Of a stretch of DNA of 64,000 nt, positions 37,160-46,738 are shown one piece after another; position 1 is the first letter of the stretch; every line of letters starts with the position of its first letter. The notes under the pieces were generated by a model. It was not told where the DNA came from and ran no database searches. It saw nothing but the letters and a program-made list of their open reading frames with translations. The stretch is taken from positions 23,791,960 through 23,855,959 of the forward strand of contig NC_048597.1 of NCBI RefSeq assembly GCF_003668045.3, given 5' to 3'. This DNA is from Cricetulus griseus (taxonomy: Eukaryota; Chordata; Mammalia; Rodentia; Cricetidae). Both the position numbers and the translations under genes were made by a program.

Positions 37160-39185
37160 GAGAAAAAAATATTTTGGTGGCTTGTAATTTTATCCTGTGA
37201 ATTAATAAGCCAATAAGAGCTCAAGAAACTAGTTCTTCTTAACAGAACAGTACATATTATTCCTGTTATAGAATAGTACTACCAAATATGGAAAATAATA
37301 TACCATAAATTACATAATTAATGTTGTATGGTTGAGAAGAAAATGGTTCTGGCCCTAAGTAATACAATGCTGATAACTCTCATTCAAGTTCACTGTTTCG
37401 GATCACTTAGACCTTTTATCACTGTTGTAATAAATTAAGAGTGGAAATCGGTCTGTGTCTTCTGCCATTTTGCAGTAATAGTGTCGTTTCTGACATACTT
37501 TGTCTCTGTCATCAAGGTAATATGATTTGTTTCTTAATTACATTTCTGGGCAAAGGCAAAAATAAAAAAGGACCATGACAGTGAATTCATCATCTTCCAG
37601 TGTTACCGAGAGCCTTGGCTAATGGTAAAAGCACAGAGAGAACAGAGGTTCTGCAAGCCAGAATACTTTTCTTCTTCCGTGTCCTCATTGGCCGGATGTC
37701 CTTATTCTGTATTCCATAAATTAAGTGCAATTACATTTTAGCTTCATAGTTAGTTCTCAGAACTTTGAAGCAAGTATTGTAGTTTACCAAGAAGCCTACA
37801 TAGATGCATGGGAAGTGGGGATGAGCAAAATATATCCAGACTTCTATGTGCCATCATCAGGGCTCTGTTTAAACACAGTCTTAGGGGAAGGACAGTTATG
37901 CCTAAATTGTACCAGCAGCTAATAGAGATCACCACAGGGACAGCAGAAGGCCCATGCACAGTAATTTTTAGAATTTTCCCATTATCCTTTTATTCAAGAC
38001 TATTCACAATGTCCAGCCTAACACCTGGTGAATGACTCAGAAACATCATTTTCTCCCTTCTCATCTAGCGTAACTCTTGACGATCCGGGGAAGTTCTGTC
38101 CTCCTTCCGGTCTTCTCTAAAAGCAGCAGCCTCCTGTTTGCACTGCCTGCAACCTAGAAAAGCAAGTAACAACTGAGGAAATTTGCCTCCTCCTCACCCT
38201 CCTCCTCCTCCCTTCCCACCTGGAGAGTCAGCTAAGCACAGTCTGTTAGAGCAGGCTGACCTCACCTGACACTCCCCAAACATTTATTTAGCACCGGACT
38301 AGATGTGAATAAAAATAAAAATAAATAAAAATAGAGCCCAAGGCCTCCCAGCACTGACAATGTATTAATCCACTTGGGAAGACTCTCATAAGTTTATTCA
38401 CACTGAACTGTTATTAGTTGACAAGTGTTAGCTCCAGAAGGTGTTATTACAACAGGTTCCTTAGCAACCCAGTTCCTCCTCCCCTGCTCGGCATGTAGCT
38501 GAGGGACTGGCTGTATTGCTATGCAGAAGGAGCTTTGGAGCAAATCTGTCGGAGAATTATAAAGTTGCCTAGCTGAAGCTCTGGAGAATGACCTGCCAAG
38601 CTATTTCATCGCCGGCCTTTCCGAGAATGGGCTCCCAGAAACGTCCCTTAACAGATTTCCTGCCAACTGAGAGGGCAAGTGTGCACACCTGACCTTGGAG
38701 CCTGAAGCTCCAGGAGACTCATTTCCTCATTAAGGGTTTTATTCCCTTTCAAAGCACCATAATGTGGCTTGAAGGACTGCTTTCCTTTAGGAGATTGTTT
38801 CCCTGCCTGATGTACTTTGCAGAGTGATGGCCACAGAATTGAAGTTCAATGGACACTGATCCTAAAGGGCACCACTGCAAGTGTTCAGGAGAGTGGGCTT
38901 GCAGGCTAGAAATGAAGGGGACTCCTGAGTGAGTTTCACCTTTCAGTGAGGGCCTGGATGAGAAGTGTCCTAAAGACAGTCCATTTAGAGGAAAGAGTGC
39001 TACTTGTGTGTATTCATAACCTGGTATTTCCAAGTTAGAGTAAATCTACATATGTGAATATCCATATGTTTGGTATTTTCAAGAACAAAACACTGAAAAA
39101 TTAACACTGAGTTTCTTAAAAAACCAAAACATTTTTATTTGGCTTGAAATTATCAGTAAACAGTAATAAAAGCTAGAGATACTAT
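37160..39185. other. Repeat-free unique DNA, possible regulatory sequence
   Basis: About 2 kb with no recognised repeat. The part at 38080-38730 is less AT-rich than its surroundings and contains an RFX X-box-like GTTCCTTAGCAAC at 38456-38468. I see no exon. Conservation would have to be tested to say more. Confidence 0.35.
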
Positions 39186-39200
39186 AGAAAGTTTGCCCTC

Positions 39201-39673
39201 CAAAGTCCAGACCAGGCTTGCGAAACCCACAGAAACAGCAGACCTGAACAAAGAGGAGCTCTTGGTCCCCAGACTGATAGCTGGGAAACCAGCATGGGAC
39301 TGATCCAGACCCCAGGAACGTGGATCTCAGTGAGGAGACCTCAGAAATCTACGGGACCTCCTGTAGTAGTTCAGTACTTATCCCTAGCATTGGTGTGGAC
39401 TTTGAGAGCCCAATGCACATACAGGGATACTCCCTGAACCAAGACACAGCAGGGTGGGCCTAGGCCCTATCCCAAAGGATATGACAGACTCTGATGACCC
39501 CTATGGAAGGCCTCACCTTCCCTGGGGAGAAGAAAGGGTATGTGATAGGTAGGGTTTTAGTAAGGGGCGTGTGGTAGGGGAAGAGGGGAGGGAGTGGGAA
39601 CTGGGATTGACATGTAAAACAATCTTGTTTCTAATTCAAATAAAAAAAAGAAAGAAAAGATTTTTTAAAAAAA
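39201..39673 (+). mobile_element. 5'-truncated LINE-1, 3' UTR only, sense
   Basis: L1 3' UTR blocks: GAAACCCACAGAAACAGCAG, CCCCAGACTGATAGCTGG, GGGCCTAGGCCCTATCCC, GGGATTGACATGTAAAACAA and an A/G-rich tail. The 15-bp repeat AGAAAGTTTGCCCTC at 39186-39200 and 39674-39688 is an exact target duplication. Confidence 0.95.
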
Positions 39674-39688
39674 AGAAAGTTTGCCCTC

Positions 39689-40064
39689 AAAAGATTATGA
39701 CCTCTTCTAAATGTAGGCAAGATATTTTTTTGGGATGTCCTCATTTCCATGGCTCAAATAAAAGAGGCCAAATGCTTTAATTGAATGTTCAAACTGCCTA
39801 AATCACCTCCAGAACAAAAATTACAGGGAGGCCAGGCAGAGAACAGAAGTAGTGGAGGTATTGAGGGATCACAAGCCACTTTTTCCTGAGGAGGCCTTGG
39901 CGTGGAGTGAGGAATAATGCCAATACCCTTAGCCATTTCCTGTGAAACTTTGGGCTTCTACCCCACAGAAACAAAAAAAAAGTATAGCTCATAACTGAAT
40001 ATGAAAGTTATTCTAAAGGGGAAAAATGAGGCCTTATGTTAATAACAGTCTAATGATTGACACC
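39689..40064. other. Unique DNA, no gene recognised
   Basis: Nothing recognised. Confidence 0.4.
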
Positions 40065-40450
40065 TGAAGATGGAGTTTCTGTTCTGCCTGATCCTGAGGC
40101 TGTTTAGACACAAAATAAATACACAGAGGCTTACATTAATTATAAACTGTTTGGCCAATGACTCAGGCTTCTTATTTTCTATCTCTCTCTTAATTATTAG
40201 CCCATTTTTATTAAACTATGTACTTCCACATGGTCTTGGCTTACTGGAGTATGCCTGGAATCCTATCTTCCCAGTAGCTACATGGCATCTCCCTGTCCAT
40301 TCCTGTCTGCTTTCCTCTCCCCAGAATTCTCATAGTCTGATAGATCCACCTATAATTCCTGCCTGGCTATATCCTACCTGTTCATTTGCCAAAACAGCTT
40401 TATTCATCAACCAATAATAGAAGCATATATGCGCATCATAGAAGGACCTC
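40065..40450 (-). mobile_element. LTR-like rodent repeat, antisense
   Basis: On the minus strand it starts near TGATGGGGGAGGTCCTTCTA, has AATAAAGCTGTTTTGGC early, then ATAGCCAGGCAGGAATTATA, and the core GCCTGAGTCATTGGCCAAAC, AGTTTATAATTAATGTAAGC, CTCTGTGTATTTATTTTG. This is the same core type as the elements at 18073 and 41037. I read it as a non-autonomous or solo ERVK-type LTR; the family name is unsure. Confidence 0.6.
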
Positions 40451-41036
40451 CCCCATCATCTCCTCTATTCTGTCTAAACAAAAAGGAAGGTTTTAACTTT
40501 AACATAGTAAAATTATATATATAAAAAAACAGTTTCAAGCAAGAACTATAGTTAACAAAATTTAGTCCACTAACATTTGGCAAAATTCAAAGAAAATATT
40601 CTATCATGTATCCTATCTTTGTGAGTCTAAAGTTTTATATGCAAGTTATCTTCCATGATAGCTAAGGAAAACCATAACCATTATTTGTACAAAAAAGATA
40701 TCACCACCGACACTTATTGCCTGAAATTAAGAAGATTCAACTCAGAGTCATACAAAACTATTGTTTATCAGGTGCTGGAGAAAAAGGATGTTGACTTTCA
40801 CCAACAGATTTCCTCAAACAATAATGTATCAAGATAAAGATCATGTGGTAACCATCCAACCATGTTTTCCCTAACTAGTAAGGTTGTTCATCATGAAGCT
40901 ATGGTGGAGGGAGATCTACTGTGCACTGAATACACTCTACTGAGTGTGCTTCTAGCTCTGAAACCTTTTTTTATTGTTTCTTTCTAACTCTTACAGCAAC
41001 ACCTGATTTCACCTGAACTTGGTAACAATAAGTCTT
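40451..41036. other. Unique AT-rich DNA, no gene recognised
   Basis: The frame at 40655-40837 has no motif. Confidence 0.4.
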
Positions 41037-41390
41037 TCTGCCAGCTGCCCGAGCCCTGTTGCCATGTGGCTGCCCAAAATAACACACAGAGATTAATATT
41101 AGGTACAATGCTGCTGGCCAATGACTAGGATTTCTATATGCTAACTCAGTATTAAATATCAACCATAACTACTGATCTTTACATTTTATAAGACTTATCT
41201 TATGGAGGATGCCGGCAGAATATGTTCTGTCTTCCTGGCATCACATGGAGGCTCCTGTCTCTACTACATTATCCAGAATCCTCCTCGACTCCTAGTCCCA
41301 CCTAACTTGCTTTTTTATTGGCCAACAGTACTTTATTCAACAACCAATAAGATAAAAACATACACAGAAGGACTTGCCCCATCAGAATTT
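41037..41390 (-). mobile_element. LTR-like rodent repeat, antisense, diverged
   Basis: Shares order and several blocks with the element at 40065: AATAACACACAGAGATTAAT, GCTGGCCAATGACTAGGATT, TTTATTCAACAACCAATAAG and GAAGGACTTGCCCCATCA. It is a more diverged member of the same kind, about 600 bp further on and in the same orientation. Confidence 0.55.
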
Positions 41391-41774
41391 GTCTAACACC
41401 TTAACTTGACATGAATACTGCATGGTCATTTCTTTATACAACTTACATGAAGATTTCTTTATTGATTTTCTGCCATAATGGCTGATGTGTCAGAATATGA
41501 GATGCTTCCTGAGTAGGGCTATGTCACTCAGTGCATATAAGAACAGAATAAATTCCCTTAAAAATCTAAAAGACATTCTTCATCCTAAGCTGCAACCTGA
41601 CCAAGAGGTTTATAACTAGATCTTATAGATCTAGAATCTTTTTTGAAACTTTTACTTAGCCTTGTTTTTGTGTTTAGGAAAGTAGAATACAGTGAGGTTT
41701 AACAGCTTCTTGCTAGTCTCACAGTTGATAGCAGTTGGAAAAATAATGCCTTTTTTTTTCTGTTGGGCACTTAA
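41391..41774. other. Unique DNA, no gene recognised
   Basis: Flank of the L1; the first copy of its target duplication begins at 41775. Confidence 0.4.
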
Positions 41775-41783
41775 GGTTATGAT
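41775..41783. repeat. L1 target-site duplication, left copy (GGTTATGAT)
   Basis: GGTTATGAT here is repeated at 52413-52421 on the far side of the interrupted L1. Its position next to the T run on one side and the end of the inverted L1 part on the other makes a target duplication the natural reading. Confidence 0.8.
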
Positions 41784-41784
41784 C

Positions 41785-43466
41785 TTTTTTTAAAATTCAT
41801 TAATTACTACTCATCTTTACATATCCATCCCCCCATTCCCTTGTCCTCCTATCCTCCCATGTTGCCCCCAACCCACTCCCCAACTCCTCCCCAGGGATAG
41901 TGAGGCCCTCCACCAGGGACCTTCAAAGTCTTTCATATCATTTGGATTAGGGCCTAGGCCCTCCTTGCTGTATTTGGGCAGCAACAGTATCCCTCCATAG
42001 GGAATGGGCTCCCAAAGACCATTTGTGATCTAGGGATAAAGGCTGGCTCCACCTTCAGATGTTGCATAGACTGTCTTGGCCTTCTAGCTGGCACCACATT
42101 CACAGGGCTTGGTTTGGTCCAATGCTGTTTACCCAGTTTTATGACTAGGGTATCCATGTTATCAGTAGGTCAGGTCCACTGTTTCTGTGGGTTTATCCAG
42201 GCCCCTCTTGGCTCCTTTGCTCATCCCACCTCCCTCTCCACAACTGGTTTCCAGGAGTATGGTTCAGTGTTTAGCTATGGGTATCTGTTTCTGCTTCAAA
42301 CAGCTGCTGGATGAAGGCTCTAGGAATGGTAACCAAGGTAGGCATCAATCTCATTATAGGGGAAGGGCATCAATAGCATCCTCTCCACCACAGCCTAGAT
42401 TCTTAGTTGGGGGTCATCCCTGTGAATCCCCTAACATTTTCCCTGTGTCAAACCTCTCTCCAAACCTGTACTGTCTCCCTCTATCAAGGCATGTCTTTTC
42501 TTGCCCTCCTCTATTCCTCCCCTGTCTCAGTCCTCTTGTTCCCCCCCCCTCCCCTTTCTCCCTTCTCACCTCCATCCTCCCCCTCCACTTTGGTCAGGGG
42601 TTCTTGTCCCCATCCCCTTCTTCTAGGAACTATGCAATCTTCTCTTGGAGTCCTCCTTGTTTCCTAGCTCCTCTGGCAGTGTGGATTGTATACTGGTAAT
42701 CCTTTGCTTTCTGTCTAAAAAATCAAACATGAGTGAGTACATACCATATTTATCTTTTTGTGATTGGCTTACCTCACTCAGGATGGTTTCTTCTAGTTCC
42801 ATCTATTTTCCTGCGAATTTCAAGGTTCCATTTTTTTTTCTGCTGAGTAGTACTCCATTGTGTAAATGTACCACATTTTCTCTATCCATTCTTCAGCTGA
42901 GGTGCATCTAGGTTGCTTCCAGTTTCTGGCTATTACAAGAAGTGTTGCTATGAACGCAGTTGAACATATATCCTTATTGAGTATACATTTTTGGGTATAT
43001 GCCCAAGAGAGGAATTGCTGGATCTTGAGGTAGACTGATTCCCATTTTCCTGAGAAAACACCATAGTGATTTCCAAAGTGGCTGTACAAGTTTGTACTCC
43101 CACTAGCAATGGAGGAGTGTTCCTCTTTCTTCACATCCTCTCCAGCATAGATTGTCACTTGTGATATTGATTTTAGCCATTCTGACAGGAGTAAGATGCT
43201 ATCTCAGAGTGGTTTTGAGTTGCATTTCCTTGATGGCTAAGGATGTTGATCACGTCCTCAAGTATCTTTCAGCCATTTTGGATTCCTCTGTTGAGAATTA
43301 TCTATTTAGTTCTGCACTCCAGCTTTAAATTGCATTGTTTGGTGTTTTGGTGGCTAACTTCTTGAGTTCATTGTATATTTTGGTGATCAGCCCTCTGTCA
43401 CATGTGGGGTTGGTGAATATTTTTTCCCAGTGTGTGGGCTGCCGTTTTGTCTTGCTGACTGTGTCC
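41785..43466 (-). mobile_element. LINE-1 3' part (ORF2 end and 3' UTR), antisense
   Basis: The start is a short T run (poly(A) complement), then the L1 3' UTR (CATATCCATCCCCCCATTCC, GGGCCTAGGCCCTCC). On the minus strand the C-terminal part of ORF2 is readable at 42820-43158, with the L1 hallmark MWYIYTMEYYSA. It is cut at 43466 by the retrovirus and resumes at 50691. Frames are broken. Confidence 0.95.
43461..43466. repeat. ERV target-site duplication, left copy (GTGTCC)
   Basis: GTGTCC precedes the 5' LTR and is repeated at 50685-50690 after the 3' LTR. Removing the insert and one copy restores a continuous L1 reading. Six bases is the usual duplication for class II retroviral integrases. 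Confidence 0.95.
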
Positions 43467-43705
43467 TGTAGGGGAAGCTGTAGCCACGCCTACTTAGGGG
43501 CTGGCTACCGGTGTGCCTGACCACGCCCTACAAGGGCGTGGTCAGGAGACGTAAGATGACTGCGTTTTCGCTTTCGGTTTCTCTTTTGGGCTTGCATACA
43601 GACTGCTGCCATGCCGGCTGGCTAGGTCGCTCTGTAAGTAAGGCTTTTCCCTATCAAATACCCTTATATCTCTACCTGACTCCGTATTGGTAATTTCCCA
43701 CTATA
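43467..43705 (+). promoter_or_regulatory. 5' LTR (about 239 bp)
   Basis: Begins TGTAGGGGAAGCTGTAGCC and ends near TTTCCCACTATA. It is short for a class II LTR. It holds a perfect 10-bp inverted repeat GACCACGCCC / GGGCGTGGTC (43519-43528 and 43534-43543), an AT-rich TATA-like stretch near 43650-43672, and a strong 5' splice-site-like CTGTAAGTAAGG (GTAAGT at 43634-43639). The end is not the usual CA, which both LTRs may have lost by mutation. Confidence 0.93.
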
Positions 43706-43707
43706 TC

Positions 43708-43726
43708 TGATTGTCAGAAGCGGGAT
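43708..43726 (+). promoter_or_regulatory. Primer binding site, tRNA-Leu-like
   Basis: TGATTGTCAGAAGCGGGAT starts two bases after the LTR. It resembles TGGTGTCAGAAGTGGGAT, the complement of the 3' end of mammalian tRNA-Leu(CAA) as I remember it, apart from one inserted base and two changes. Lysine, phenylalanine and arginine primer sites do not fit. Confidence 0.65.
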
Positions 43727-44135
43727 ATTGGAAACCTACACCCCATTTGGGACAGGCTGTGGGTTCCATCGGGCCCTCGGATTAGGTCCAGAAAGCACCC
43801 TCTCTCCACAGGTGTTCCCAGCTAGCAGCCGACCCACTGCAGTTGAGCTGCTCAGAACCATCCACCCAGCTCGGAGACAGTTTCTAGCTGTCTAGAGTCG
43901 AGGTAGGCCTCGGCTTTCAGCAGAGGCTTCCCCTGGCCTCTGCTACAGGAAAGCCACATCTGTTTCAGTGGTTGCCGCCGCAAGGCCATATACTCTCTAA
44001 GATAAGCGCAGCCGCTTTTGTGACCTCTCTCCACCCCTGACCGACTGCTGCCAAACGCCTTGGAATAACTGAATGCCTGTGCTACCTGCTGGTCAAATAT
44101 ATTTACTGCATCTGGAGTAGAAATCAGGTAAAATT
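43727..44135 (+). other. ERV leader (5' UTR)
   Basis: About 400 bases between the primer site and the first gag ATG. The packaging signal would lie here, but I cannot identify it. ATCAGGTAAAAT close to the gag start resembles a splice donor. Confidence 0.7.
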
Positions 44136-46226
44136 ATGGCAGAATATTTATCATTTGCTAAAATTGGTAATATTTTTGCTTATTACGTGAATTCACTGTT
44201 TGAGGAGGATGATAATGTGTCAATTACTGGCCTACATGCCATAATGGCAGTTAGCTTGCTGGTACAAATAGTATTACTAGCCAGAGGACTCAGGAATAGG
44301 GATAAGGATAACCTCACCACCTATTTACAAGAAATAACAGCTTTATGCAGTGAGGTTTTGGAGAACAGATTAGGTCAGACCACAATTGTGCAGCAAGTGG
44401 AACAGAAATTGGATGATAAGCTTGGCTCTGTGTCCAATACACTAAAGACAGAGATGTCTGATGAGATGCAGCATATTTATGATAAGATAAACACAGAGAT
44501 CCTCCATGTCTGAGGCCTTAGAGGCTAGGCTGTCAGAAGACCATCACCAGCTAAAGAATATCTGTAGCCAGCTAGAAACTCAGATAGGCAATGTTACTCA
44601 TCAACTAGATGCAATGGTGCAAAATACCCAGCATAGGGTTGAAGAATTGGACAATGCCATTCAATCAGTTATTGAAGCATCCAAGGTAGCAGATCAGAAA
44701 TTTGAGTGGAGATTTAAATGTTATGAAGATAATTTACAGTACAGGGCTGACAGATTACATAGGTCCATATGGTCGATTGCTGAGGACTCAAAATCAGCAA
44801 GTCATGACCTCGAATCTAGACTCCAATACCTAGAAGGCCGTTTCCATGCCATCTAGATGCTGCCTAAGGATGATCATATTAAAGACCTAGAAAAACATGG
44901 AGATGAGCAGTTAGAGCAATTTACAGATTCACTGATGTGCTTGGAATCTTTTATGATTAAGGAGATTGAAACTTTTCAAAAGGATATCATTGCTAGGCTT
45001 AAAGATCATTGGGATGCCTCAGAAGCAGAATCACTCCAATCCCAGGCACCTACTCCACCTAGGTATCGTGACTATTCTTGTAAGGTTGTTACTCATACAC
45101 CGTTAGTGTTCCCAGCTACCATGGTAGAAAAGCCAGCTTCTAAGAAACACCATCATGGCTTATGAATGGCAACCTATACAGCTGAAGGATCTTAAGAATA
45201 TTAAAGAATCAGTTGTCTCATATGGTCTCCATAGCCCATACGTTAAACAGCTATTACATTCATGGGCAACCTTTAACAGGGTGACACCCACAGATTGGGA
45301 ACGATTGGTAGCAGCTGTACTTGAGAATTCATGCCAAATCCATTGGAAGCCATTAGTAAGGGAAGAGGCAAAGCTCCTTGAGTGTCAGGACATAAAGGAA
45401 GGTTTTTGAAGCCCCTCTAAATAAGCTTCTTGGTCAGGGTATTTATGCTAACCCACAGGTTCAGGCTGAATATGATGACGATATACTGTCTCTTTGCAGG
45501 AAAGCAGCATTAAATGCCTGGGAAAAGGTTTGTTAGCCAGGAGAACGCCTAGAAGCTTATACCAGAATAGAACAGGGACCTACAGAACAATTCCAGGATT
45601 TCTTACAAAGGTTAACTAGGGCAGTAGAATTACAGGTAACAGATCCAGAAACAAGACAATCAATTATATATACAATAGCTTATGAAAATGCAAACCCTAT
45701 ATGCAAAAGAATACTTTTGCCTTTAAAGGTCATATCAGCTCCGCTAGAAGAATGGGTTTTGTATGCAGCCAACATTGACTATAATGTGCAAGATACTGGA
45801 GCTTGGGTAGGAGAAGCCATCTCCAAAGGTTTAAAACAGCAACAGGAAATTAAAAGGTCTAGAGGTAAGGATGTAAGGGCTTGGCAAGGAGAAGCACCTT
45901 ACAGAGGTCAACATAGATACCAAGAGGCTAGAGGTTACTACTACTATGAACCAGAACCTTGGGTAGGAAGAGCCTTCCCCTGGAGACCACAAAGGCTCCG
46001 GGAACCTAGATGTTTCAACTGTGGTAAAATGGGACATACTAAGAGAAATTGTTGACAAATGAATTCTAACAATGCCTCATATGGAAGGCCACTGCCTTCT
46101 GGATTGTGTAGAAGATGTGGTAAGGGCAGACACTGGACCAATGAATGTAGATTGACCAGGGACATACAAGGAAACCCCTTAAGGTTGGGAAACCCCGAAG
46201 GGGGACTCAAGAAGGCCCCCACATAG
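44136..46226 (+). pseudogene. gag: ERV gag, broken
   Basis: Gag would have formed the particle core. The ATG at 44136 opens a frame with a hydrophobic segment at residues 33-49 (HAIMAVSLLVQIVLLA), then a long charged, heptad-like region with several Gln/Glu/Leu repeats to about 45000. Next come a capsid-like part (from 45155), the major homology region QGPTEQFQDFLQRL (45573-45614), and two CX2CX4HX4C zinc knuckles (46011-46052 and 46107-46148). Frame changes occur near 44500, 45150 and 45410. Stops interrupt it at 44854-44856, 45534-45536 and 46053-46055, the last between the knuckles. The natural end would be TAG at 46224. The N-terminal membrane segment recalls ER-directed IAP Gag; that comparison is an inference. 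Confidence 0.9.
46187..46220 (+). promoter_or_regulatory. Gag-pro -1 ribosomal frameshift signal
   Basis: The heptamer GGGAAAC (46187-46193) is in the gag frame as TTG GGA AAC, the classic X XXY YYZ arrangement, also used by betaretroviruses. Six bases later a GC hairpin can form (GGGGG 46200-46204 with CCCCC 46216-46220; CCCC 46193-46196 can also compete for the G run). The gag stop TAG follows at 46224. The protease frame downstream is -1 relative to this frame, as expected. Confidence 0.85.
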
Positions 46227-46738
46227 AGAAAGGTCGGCTCATTCCCAGTAGCAGTGGGAGACAATCTCTCACAGGAAAAATAGATAGTTCTTTGCCTATT
46301 GTAAAAAATGATACTGCTCTAGATGGTAGTTTGAATAGTGATGAAGAATCAAGTGTGAATGGACAAAATGAGAAACGCATATTTTGGCAAGCTTCTATTA
46401 ATGATAAAAGGCCTCAGTTGAAAGTGAAAATTAATAATAAAGTTATTTCTGGCTTAGTGGACACTGGGGTGGATGTAACTATTATTACTCAAAAGTCTTG
46501 GCCTCAGAAATGGCCTCTTAGAGAGGCAAATGTACAATTTTTAGGAATTGGAACTCTATCTAGAGTTCGACAGAGTGTTAACTCAGTGGTCTGCATTGGA
46601 CCGGAAGGACAGAAAGGGATACTGAAACCATTTGTGGCAGATATAGCTATAAATCTCTGGGTCATGATCTCTTACAGCAATGGAATACTCAGATTAATAT
46701 TCCACCAGTGTCAGATACAAATTATGTACAATCTTTAG
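46227..46738 (+). pseudogene. pro: ERV pro (aspartic protease), broken
   Basis: An aspartic protease that would cleave Gag and Pol. The active-site motif reads LVDTGVDVTII (DTG at 46460-46468); the usual family pattern is DTGAD, so Ala appears as Val. QFLGIGTLSRVRQS may be the flap region. The frame is -1 to gag. A frameshift near 46655 moves the C-terminal part of the protease into the next frame. No dUTPase domain is seen between gag and protease, although many betaretroviruses have one. Confidence 0.85.

Noticed and set aside
42187..42699. 170-residue plus-strand open frame
   Set aside because: It is the antisense of the L1 ORF2 end and 3' UTR; the true coding sense is the minus strand.
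46227..46440. Possible dUTPase domain before the protease
   Set aside because: The interval is too short and none of the dUTPase motifs is visible.
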